Source of the DNA: JBFWUW01 sp050247075
GTDB lineage: Bacteria > Planctomycetota > Planctomycetia > Pirellulales > JBFWUW01
Assembly (NCBI GenBank): GCA_050247075.1
Contig: JBFWUW010000097.1
Coordinates: forward strand, 1-20,817
Length of the DNA stretch: 20,817 nucleotides
Direction: 5' to 3'
The notes beneath the pieces are model-generated. The model was not told the origin of the DNA and did not search any database. It was given only the letters and a program-made list of their open reading frames with translations. This document shows, piece by piece, positions 13,747 to 20,817 of this stretch. Every line of letters starts with the position of its first letter. Position 1 is the first letter of the stretch. The position numbers were made by a program, and so were the translations under genes.

Positions 13747-16700
13747 CTAATCCTTTTCCCCAAAGTGCGCCAGCGCCGCGTCTTTCAGGCCGCGCAGGTC
13801 TAGCTTTCCTGTCCCTAAGACGGGGATTTGTTCGACCTGCACGAAGCTGTCGGGCGAGGGAATGAACAGATTGGGCAGGCCGGCGGCGGCAAGCTCCTTG
13901 CAGAGTTGCGCAGGCGGCCGGTCGAGTGCCAGATGCAATACGACCAGCCGCTCGCCCCGCTTGCCGTCGGGAATGGCCGTCACCACCGCCTGCAGCTCCT
14001 CGGCGTCGGGCGAGAGCAACTCTTGCAGCTTTTCCTCGATCAGAATGTGCGGCACCATTTCTCCGCCGATTTTGGAAAAACGGCTGACGCGGCCCGTGAT
14101 GCGGATGAATCCATCGCCGTCGATGGAGGCAATGTCGCCGGTGACATACCAGCCATCCTTGATGACTTCCGCCGTCAGTTCTGGCTTGTTGTAGTAGCCC
14201 TTCATCACGTTGGGGCCTTTGATGTGCAACATGCCGGGCTGGTCCACGCCCAATTCCTCGCCCGTCTCGGGATGAACCACGCGGGCCGAAACACCAGGGA
14301 CTGGCCGGCCAACCGTCCCCTCCTTGCAGCACAGCGATTCCAAACCGCGGGCCCGATTTGGCGGGATATTCACCGAGACCAGTGCCGTCAGTTCGCTAGC
14401 GCCATAGGCTTCCATGGGGCGGATGCCAAACTTAGCCTCGAAGGCCTCAATCAGATCGGGCGGAAGTTTCTCGGCCCCGGCAAAGGCCGCCTCCAGTTTG
14501 GCAAAGTCTTCCTTATCGCAGCGGCGCAGGTAGTTCCGCAAAAAGGTGGGCGTGGCCATCAGCAAGGTCACGCCATGCTGCCGGCAAAGCTTGCCCACCT
14601 GATGCGCGTCCAAGGGGCTGAAATGGTACACCCCCTTCGGTTCCAGCGCGAGAACAGTCCACATCAAGGCCGTATAGCCAAACACATGAAAGAACGGCAG
14701 CAGCCCAATCGCCACGTCGTGCCGGGTGATATGCACCACTTGGTTAATGGCCTCGACATTCGAGGCCACGTTGTAGTGCGTCAACATCACCCCTTTGGGA
14801 TCGCCCGTCGAACCAGAGGTAAAAATGATCGTCAGCAAATCGTCGGGAGAGACCTTGGTCAGGCCAAGCTGGCGCTCCAGCAGCACAACCGGTGTGGCAT
14901 AGGCTTGCAAGGCGGCGGCCAGTTTGTCGCCGGTGGTGACGGCGTCGCGCAGGTCTTCCAGATAGATCAGATCGGCGTTCAGCTTCAGATCGAGCTTTTC
15001 CATCACCTTGCGGCTGGTCAACACATGCCTAATGCCGCACTGCCCAATACAAGCATTGAGCACATTGTCGCTGACGGTGTAATTGAGATTGACGCCCACC
15101 CGGCCGCACAGCGGCAAAGCGGCGTTGGCCAGCACGGCGGCGACCGAAGGGGGCAGCAGCAGCCCGACGAATTTCTCATCGGGGGCTAGCAGTTTGCGGT
15201 CCAGCAGGCGGCGGAAAATGAGCGTCTTAAGCAGCATGCCGCCGCCCTTGAGCTTGGCACCGGTGGAATCGACGATCTTTTCGCGGAACAGATTCCGCCG
15301 GCACATTCGCAAAAAAGCACGCGGTAGTATCATTTTTCGGTCCTTGCGTTGGACGACGGCAGCCGCCCCCAACTGCTCCACGGTTTGCCGCACCCGATGC
15401 ACGTCCAACGGCTGCGGCACCGGTTGTCCGAAGTGAATCGACACGGGATAAGGCCAGCGCTGTGGCCGTTTCCAAAAAAACCTGCCCCCTTGGAAGCTAA
15501 AGATACTTCCCCATAGCTCATCGAGGTAGATCGGAATGACGGGCGCATCGGTTCCATGCACGATCCGCAGCAGCCCCGGCTTGAAGGGGTGCATCTGCCC
15601 CGACCGTGTCATTTCGCCTTCCGGAAAAATACAGACCAACTCGCCGGCGGCGATGGCCTCGCGGGCTACCCGCAGCGACTCCACCACCGACCGCCGGCCA
15701 GGCTTGATGGGAATGACGCCAAACAGTTTGGCAAGCTGCTTGATGACCGGCTTTTCCATATTGTCGGCGAAGGCCACCATCCGCACCGGCCGGGAAGTCG
15801 CCAGCATCAGGTAGATGCCGTCCAGCCACGAGACATGGTTGGCCACCAGCAACGCGCCCCCTTCGGCGGGCAGGTTTTCGCGGCCGTAGAATCGCAAGCG
15901 GTAAATCGTGTGCGTGGCCAGCCACACCACAAAGCGAATCGTGGCATTAGGAAGCAGAAACACGATGTACAAAAAGACCGGTACGGTCAGCAGTCCCGCC
16001 CCCAAAAAGATTTGCTGCGGCGAAAGATGCAAGGCATCTCGCAGCAGGTAAAACAGCCCGGACACCAGCAACATGCCGGCAAACGTCATGAAGTTGCTGG
16101 CCGCGATGATCGACCCGCGTTGTTCTGGCGAACTACGGTGCTGGATATAGCTGGTGAGCGGAATATCAAACAGCCCGGCCGATGCGCCCAGCATGAACAG
16201 CAGCAGCCCGCCCCAGGGATAAAGCTGCACGCCCGCCGGGTCGACCAGCCACAACAACATGGAGCTAACCGCGATACCGGCCGCCCCCAACGGCACAATG
16301 CCCAATTCCACCCGTCCGGCCGACCACACGCCGGCCAACACGCTGCCGATCCCCACGCCCAGCGACAAAATGGCCAGCAACGGCCCGACTTGCGATTGCT
16401 GCCAGCCAAAGTCGCGGACCACCAGCGTATCGACATTCATCTGCGCCAAAGACGCCAAAGACCAAAAAAACGCCGAGCCAATCGCTACCCGCAACATGGC
16501 CCGGCTGACGGCCAGCGTCCGCAGGTCTTGCCAGGTCTTGTGCAGCGGGTTGTAGGGAAACCTCAGCGCGGCATTTCCGCTAGGCAAAGGATCAATCAAC
16601 AGGCTGGCCAACCAGCCGCAGAGGGCCGTTCCCAACAACATGGCCGAGGCGGGCCACAGGTTTTGCAATCCGGCCTCTTTGGACCAGGTCAGTTCGTACA

Positions 16701-17274
16701 GATACCCCCCCACGACAGCCCCCACCACAACGGCGATCACGGTCGTCAGCCCAACCAACCCGTTGGCGGCGGAAATTCTGTCGGGCCGGACCATTTCCGG
16801 AATACAACCCAGCTTGGACGGGCCGAACAGTGCCGATTGGCTCCCCATCAGGAACACCACGGTAAACAGCAGATAGATATTGCCCAGATAAATCGCCCCG
16901 ACCCCCAACAGCATTAGCAAAATCTCGGCGATCTTGCAGTTTACGATCACGGCCCGTTTGCTATAGCGGTCAGCCAGATAACCAGCCGGCGCGGCCAGCA
17001 ACAGGTAAGGTGCCACCAGGCAGGCCAGCCCGACCGACAGGGCCAGGCTTTCGGCCCGGGTTTCATCGCCCACCATGGGAATAAACATCTGCTTGGCAAT
17101 AGGCACAACCAGCCAGCGAAAGACATTGTCGTTCAGCGCCCCCAACAGTTGCGTCACCAGTAGCCCCAAAAAGCTGCCCGACATCAGCTTGCGGTTGAAC
17201 AGTCGTCGCGAATGATCCGACTGGCCCGCCCCTAGCGGCACGGATTGTTCCGAAGAGGGGATGGCGGCACTCAT
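13747..17274 (-). CDS. aas: LplT-PlsC-Aas fusion: lysophospholipid transporter / acyltransferase / acyl-ACP ligase
   Basis: An inner-membrane protein of 1175 residues that likely flips lysophospholipid inward and re-acylates it with activated fatty acid. Residues about 30-450 are an MFS transporter of LplT type (FLGLLVTQLLGALNDNVFRW near 35-54; many hydrophobic segments). Residues 455-640 are a PlsC acyltransferase: NHVSWLD gives H-x4-D (His480, Asp485), and FPEGEMTRSG (550-559) is the glycerophosphate-binding block. Residues about 680-1175 are an ANL adenylation domain: P-loop FTSGSTGDPKG (818-828), GWYVTGD (1041-1047) and catalytic Lys1157 in LGTGKLDL. ATG-17274 is preferred over the much longer frame because LplT homology starts shortly after it. 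It follows the TPR gene by 394 bp and is not overlapped by purA. Confidence 0.93.
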   Translation of the reverse strand: MSAAIPSSEQSVPLGAGQSDHSRRLFNRKLMSGSFLGLLVTQLLGALNDNVFRWLVVPIAKQMFIPMVGDETRAESLALSVGLACLVAPYLLLAAPAGYLADRYSKRAVIVNCKIAEILLMLLGVGAIYLGNIYLLFTVVFLMGSQSALFGPSKLGCIPEMVRPDRISAANGLVGLTTVIAVVVGAVVGGYLYELTWSKEAGLQNLWPASAMLLGTALCGWLASLLIDPLPSGNAALRFPYNPLHKTWQDLRTLAVSRAMLRVAIGSAFFWSLASLAQMNVDTLVVRDFGWQQSQVGPLLAILSLGVGIGSVLAGVWSAGRVELGIVPLGAAGIAVSSMLLWLVDPAGVQLYPWGGLLLFMLGASAGLFDIPLTSYIQHRSSPEQRGSIIAASNFMTFAGMLLVSGLFYLLRDALHLSPQQIFLGAGLLTVPVFLYIVFLLPNATIRFVVWLATHTIYRLRFYGRENLPAEGGALLVANHVSWLDGIYLMLATSRPVRMVAFADNMEKPVIKQLAKLFGVIPIKPGRRSVVESLRVAREAIAAGELVCIFPEGEMTRSGQMHPFKPGLLRIVHGTDAPVIPIYLDELWGSIFSFQGGRFFWKRPQRWPYPVSIHFGQPVPQPLDVHRVRQTVEQLGAAAVVQRKDRKMILPRAFLRMCRRNLFREKIVDSTGAKLKGGGMLLKTLIFRRLLDRKLLAPDEKFVGLLLPPSVAAVLANAALPLCGRVGVNLNYTVSDNVLNACIGQCGIRHVLTSRKVMEKLDLKLNADLIYLEDLRDAVTTGDKLAAALQAYATPVVLLERQLGLTKVSPDDLLTIIFTSGSTGDPKGVMLTHYNVASNVEAINQVVHITRHDVAIGLLPFFHVFGYTALMWTVLALEPKGVYHFSPLDAHQVGKLCRQHGVTLLMATPTFLRNYLRRCDKEDFAKLEAAFAGAEKLPPDLIEAFEAKFGIRPMEAYGASELTALVSVNIPPNRARGLESLCCKEGTVGRPVPGVSARVVHPETGEELGVDQPGMLHIKGPNVMKGYYNKPELTAEVIKDGWYVTGDIASIDGDGFIRITGRVSRFSKIGGEMVPHILIEEKLQELLSPDAEELQAVVTAIPDGKRGERLVVLHLALDRPPAQLCKELAAAGLPNLFIPSPDSFVQVEQIPVLGTGKLDLRGLKDAALAHFGEKD

Positions 17275-17345
17275 GAGGCTTCTCTTGACGTGAAACGAGA
17301 ATGGATTGAACAATTTCTGCCCGTCGCGGAAAGGTCGCAGGCGGC

Positions 17346-17375
17346 AGTGTAGGCATCCCACAGGGGGGAATGCAA
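17346..17375 (-). promoter_or_regulatory. Weak promoter candidate for aas
   Basis: Minus strand: TTGCAT (17375-17370), 18-base spacer, TACACT (17351-17346). It would give a leader of about 65 bases before ATG-17274. Confidence 0.2.
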
Positions 17376-17433
17376 CGCGGAACGCCCCGCCCCGCGTTAT
17401 CAACCCAGGCGAATTGCCGGCCAAGATACAACG

Positions 17434-17457
17434 CTGGCGGCCGACATGGGCCGCCAG
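17434..17457 (-). terminator. Perfect 9-bp hairpin downstream of the TPR gene
   Basis: CTGGCGGCC and GGCCGCCAG around a six-base loop. It lies 212 bases after the TPR stop and upstream of the aas promoter candidate, where a transcript end would fit. There is no T-run after it on either strand, so an intrinsic terminator is uncertain. Confidence 0.35.
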
Positions 17458-17668
17458 GCCGCGATTTGCAACGACTTCAGCGTACTGCCACTGCGTTATC
17501 TTCCAACGTCCGCCACGGGCAAGATGCCAACCCCATGGGGCGGGGCCCTTGCGCCACAAAGACTCCTTGAAAAAGGAGGCGGATCCATTGAAGGGCATTT
17601 AGCCCCTCGATGTGAACACATGCCCGGAGTAGATCATCCCCTTAATTCAACAGGCTGCAACGGTGAAA

Positions 17669-20600
17669 TTAATCGGCTGGCGGATCGACTGGGAGAGGCG
17701 GTTCAGCAACTAGTTGCTGGTATTCCGTTAAGCCTTGGAGCACCTTAAAGTCTTCGTCTTTGGCTCGAAACCGCAACATGGTGTCTCCGGGAGTCAGGGC
17801 AAGGCGCAGCTCCGCCAAAGCCCGGTCGCGGTGGCCGGCGGCGGATTGGGCCAAGTTTGGATCATCGTCGTGGCCCGCTCGTTGCGCCATGCTGTCAGCC
17901 AGCATGGCATGGCAGGCAGCCAACGCAATCCGCTCGTTGGCGTTTCCTGGCCGCTCGACAGCCTTTATGAGGGACTTGGCATCTTCCCAACGTTGCGCGG
18001 CGAGCAGGCCGCGGCAAGCCATTTGGACAATCATGCAACGGCGACTTGGAGGAATGGACTCAACGGATTGCGGATTGGAAATGACGGTTTCCGCCTCGCG
18101 GTAGAAGCCTGCTATCGATTCGTACAGTGACTGCAAGATCTTGTCGTTCGGCGGCAACAGCTTATCGTTATCCAGTAATTTGAGGCCGGCGGCGGCGCGC
18201 TCCGCGGACTCGGCCGCTTCGGTCAGTCGTCCGAGCCTGATTAGTGGGTTCGCTATGGCTCCATCGGCTGACGCCAGATCGTAACGGGCCTGGGTATTTT
18301 GTGGGTTGGCTTTCAAAAGCGCTTGGTGAATCTCACGGTTACGCTGGTGAAAGCGGAGTGAATCCACCGGAGCGACGACATTCATGCCCAATGTCTTGTA
18401 GGCCGCGGCCAGATCGCGCTTGGCATCGTCGTTGAGTGGCTGCAGATTTACCAGACGCTGGCGGACATCGGCCGCCTGTTGCAGTGCCGCGACGGAATCG
18501 GCCTTCAAGCCGGCGTCTCGCAATGCGTCCGCCGTCGCCCCCAGCAAGGTTGCCTTCATGCCCAGGTGCAAAATACCCAAGGACGCATGCTGAGTAAGCG
18601 GTTCGATCGCGGTTAAACCGCGGCGGAATGACTCCACCGCCGGCTGAATCTGGCCAGCGCGATGTTGGGCCAAGCCCAGGTCCTTACAGGCGACATGGAA
18701 CATGAAAGCGTTGTCCAACGAATCTGGTTGGGATTCCAGGGCGGCCTGGTAATCTTGGAGGGCGAGTTGAAAAGCAACAACGGATTCGTTCGGTAGATTC
18801 AGACCTCCCAGCAGTCGGCCCGCCCCCGAGAGCAGCGCTGCCCGGCCCAACAACTGCTGTCCTGTCGGTGCTACCGCGATCCGCTGCCACAGTTCCAGTC
18901 CCCGGTTGCAGAAACCATACGCTTCAGACCTGCATCCTTGGTATTGGCGGCGCTGGGCCAGCGACAAATAGGCTAGTGCCAACTGTTGCACATGCACCCA
19001 TTCTCCAGGAGCGGCCTCGGCGACGCGTTCCAAGGCCATGATCGCTTTCTCGTCATGCAGCGTAGCCAACGCCACATCGCCCGCGTTGCTTATCTGGTCG
19101 GCGAACTCACGGTAACTATTTCCCAAAACAGACAGATCGGACAGATTTACCGGCATGGTTTCCGCCAGGCGGCGGTCAATTCGCAGCGCCTGTTCGAATC
19201 GCAGTCGTGCCTGTGTTGGATTGCGCAACAGCGACTCCAGCCGAGAAAGTTGCTTGAAATCGCCGCTGAGTGCGCGGGCGGAAGCCAAATCGCGCGGATC
19301 GTGTTGGAGAATTTCTTCCCGCAAGTCGATGGCGGAGAGGTAGGCATCGCGCACCCCATCGAAGCGCCGCAATGAAAAACTGATGCTTCCCAGCGATTCG
19401 TACCCGCTGGCCAGATTGACTTGCGAGACCGCTTCTCCGGGGCTGTCTGCGACAATTTTTTGGCGGACGGCCAAGGACTCTTGGTACAAGGTCAGGGCCG
19501 CTTCCAACTGGCCATTGCCTTGCGCCAGACTCGCCAGATGCGAGATAACCAAGCCCAGCGCCGTGCGTCCGGCGGCATTGGTGGGGTCATCCGCCAGTTG
19601 TTGCTCGTACAGAGAGCGGGCCTGTTGATAATGCCGCCAGGCTTGTTCTCCGCGTTTGAGCTTATCGTACAAATCCCCCAGCAGTTGATGCGTAAGGGCC
19701 AATCCTTGGCGGTTCATGCGGTTGCCCTGGTCCTGACTGGCCAATTCTTCTTGGATCGCCAGGCTGCGCTCATAGTATGGCAGCGCTGCCGCCGGATTGT
19801 CTTGAGATCGCAGGCAGTAGCCAATGTATGCCAGCGCGTTGGAGAGATCGCGATGCAAACTGGTACGCTTCGCGTCGATCTCGCGCAATTTCTCCAGCAC
19901 CTCAACGGACTGTTCACACAGTTTGATCGCTGCCCTCCATTGCCCCTGCTGCGCCAAGACACCGCCAACCCCAAAGTAAGCATTGGCCAGATCATGCTGG
20001 TCCGAAATGTCCGTGGGATTGGCGGCGGCCATATCCTTATGAAGTTCCAACCGACGCTGGACGGCTTGCAATGCTTCGTCTTGCCGCCCAAACAGTGAGA
20101 ATTGTACACCTAAGCGGCGATAAAGGCCGCACAAAGAGCGCCGCCGATGGAAATTCTCCGAATCGGCCTTCAGAGTTCGCTCGCGCATCTCTCGTGCTCT
20201 TACAAAGTGGTCCAATGCGTCGCGGTGTTCAAATCGCCGCTGTGCTATATCACCCAGCAGCACTAGCGAATCGGCCAGAGCGTCCTCGGCGGCGAGATTG
20301 CCCGGATGCTTGCGGGCCAGCCTCTCGCGCAATTCCATGGCTTGCGCAGCCAAGGGATGAGCCTCGTCCGCATGGCCGGTGCGCAGCATCTCATCCGCGA
20401 GACTCCCGCATGCCCGTGCCAACTGCTGTTGATTCCAGTCGCTGTCGGGCGATTTTTCGTGCAAGCGCGTCCAAACAGTCACGCTAGACCTTTTCCAAAC
20501 CAGGCCCTCGTCCGTCTGGCCCACTTGCAAGCAAAGGCCACCTAGGCGGTCGTAGGCCGATGCCAGCCCCATCTGGATCGAAGGATCGTCCGGACGAGCC

Positions 20601-20695
20601 GTTTCGCGCAGACGTTGCAGTTCTATTGCACGTTGCAGCCATTGCAAGGCGATGTCGCTTTGCCCCAAACGGCGGCTTGTTTCTCCCAATTGCAT
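17669..20695 (-). CDS. Large TPR-repeat protein, probably the 3' part of a longer gene
   Basis: The open part encodes 1008 residues made almost entirely of tetratricopeptide repeats. Each is a pair of helices of about 34-44 residues, with recurring patterns such as 'LA.AY..LG.L....G....A...Y..SL.I...L' and 'A..YE.SLAI.EELA'. No enzyme motif, signal peptide or membrane segment is visible. In Planctomycetota such tracts often form the C-terminal half of Ser/Thr protein kinases, so a kinase may lie beyond the right edge; this is inference. ATG-20695 is the first usable start after an in-frame TAG at 20759-20761. However, TPR-like sequence continues in the same frame both before and after that TAG, and no good ribosome site precedes the ATG. 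The true gene is therefore probably longer and possibly interrupted. Confidence 0.75.
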   Translation of the reverse strand: MQLGETSRRLGQSDIALQWLQRAIELQRLRETARPDDPSIQMGLASAYDRLGGLCLQVGQTDEGLVWKRSSVTVWTRLHEKSPDSDWNQQQLARACGSLADEMLRTGHADEAHPLAAQAMELRERLARKHPGNLAAEDALADSLVLLGDIAQRRFEHRDALDHFVRAREMRERTLKADSENFHRRRSLCGLYRRLGVQFSLFGRQDEALQAVQRRLELHKDMAAANPTDISDQHDLANAYFGVGGVLAQQGQWRAAIKLCEQSVEVLEKLREIDAKRTSLHRDLSNALAYIGYCLRSQDNPAAALPYYERSLAIQEELASQDQGNRMNRQGLALTHQLLGDLYDKLKRGEQAWRHYQQARSLYEQQLADDPTNAAGRTALGLVISHLASLAQGNGQLEAALTLYQESLAVRQKIVADSPGEAVSQVNLASGYESLGSISFSLRRFDGVRDAYLSAIDLREEILQHDPRDLASARALSGDFKQLSRLESLLRNPTQARLRFEQALRIDRRLAETMPVNLSDLSVLGNSYREFADQISNAGDVALATLHDEKAIMALERVAEAAPGEWVHVQQLALAYLSLAQRRQYQGCRSEAYGFCNRGLELWQRIAVAPTGQQLLGRAALLSGAGRLLGGLNLPNESVVAFQLALQDYQAALESQPDSLDNAFMFHVACKDLGLAQHRAGQIQPAVESFRRGLTAIEPLTQHASLGILHLGMKATLLGATADALRDAGLKADSVAALQQAADVRQRLVNLQPLNDDAKRDLAAAYKTLGMNVVAPVDSLRFHQRNREIHQALLKANPQNTQARYDLASADGAIANPLIRLGRLTEAAESAERAAAGLKLLDNDKLLPPNDKILQSLYESIAGFYREAETVISNPQSVESIPPSRRCMIVQMACRGLLAAQRWEDAKSLIKAVERPGNANERIALAACHAMLADSMAQRAGHDDDPNLAQSAAGHRDRALAELRLALTPGDTMLRFRAKDEDFKVLQGLTEYQQLVAEPPLPVDPPAD

Positions 20696-20817
20696 GTAAC
20701 AAGACGCCAGCCCCAGTTCGCTGCGCGGCGATTTCTGGTCAACAAGAGAAAGCCGCTGCTAGGCCTCAAACGCCGCGTTGGCGCGGCGGTGGGCTGCTTC
20801 TAAGTCTCCTGCTTGCA
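20696..20817 (-). pseudogene. Upstream TPR coding continuation with in-frame TAG
   Basis: Read in the same minus-strand frame as the TPR gene, the edge encodes QAGDLEAAHRRANAAFEA, then TAG (20761-20759), then a 21-residue stretch that includes SELGLASCY and runs straight into the 1008-residue frame. Both sides look like one TPR helix pair. Either a nonsense mutation split the gene, or there is a base error, or the downstream part is a separate gene starting at 20695. Confidence 0.55.

Larger units (their letters stand above)
17275..17668. other. Gap between TPR gene and aas
   Basis: No gene is supported in these 394 bases; the short open frames lack ribosome sites. It contains a strong hairpin (17434-17457) and a weak promoter candidate for aas (17346-17375). 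Confidence 0.5.

Noticed and set aside
13828..16917. Two long plus-strand open frames opposite the aas fusion (13828-15189, 15556-16917)
   Set aside because: His/Gln/Arg-rich low-complexity translations antisense to clearly identified PlsC, ligase and MFS domains.
17306..17602. Small plus-strand open frames upstream of aas
   Set aside because: No ribosome site, Pro/Arg-rich translation and no homology that I can recognise.

Overview
The window is a compact, GC-rich (about 60% by eye) bacterial chromosome segment. It most resembles a Planctomycetota genome, probably Pirellulales-like. Three features point there: a PPi-type phosphofructokinase, a three-part LplT-PlsC-Aas fusion, and a very large TPR protein of the kind often attached to Ser/Thr kinases. 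No rRNA, tRNA, CRISPR or phage genes are visible. The placement is inference; no phylogenetic marker was compared.

Layout. 1-1131 (+) is the 3' part of a beta-propeller-like gene. It converges on a minus-strand block: tyrS (5030-3732), a GT4 glycosyltransferase (3680-2469) and ald (2351-1242). A divergent promoter region (5031-5210) separates tyrS from a plus-strand block: pfp (PPi-phosphofructokinase), a HAD phosphatase, a REP-associated Y1 transposase (RAYT), gnd (6-phosphogluconate dehydrogenase) and sat (ATP sulfurylase). sat converges on a second minus-strand block: a TPR protein that runs off the right edge, then the aas fusion, purA and uppS.

Functionally these are mostly housekeeping genes. 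They cover glycolysis and the pentose phosphate pathway (pfp, gnd), sulfate activation (sat), purine synthesis (purA), the undecaprenyl carrier for the cell envelope (uppS), phospholipid repair (aas), translation (tyrS) and alanine/pyruvate exchange (ald). Several make or use pyrophosphate, but nothing shows that this is a regulated unit.

The most interesting signal is non-coding. A REP-like family is scattered through the intergenic gaps: a GTAGGA head, a 6-bp stem, a TCC loop and the complementary stem. It centres on the RAYT gene, which is framed by two direct copies upstream and two inverted copies downstream; the inner pair forms a 30-bp perfect inverted repeat. Stem sequences differ between copies but stay base-paired, and at three genes the GTAG head supplies the TAG stop codon. 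A second, unrelated repeat class has strict 7-base periodicity and occurs before the HAD gene and between purA and aas. A third oddity is an in-frame TAG that interrupts the reading frame of the large TPR gene near the right edge.
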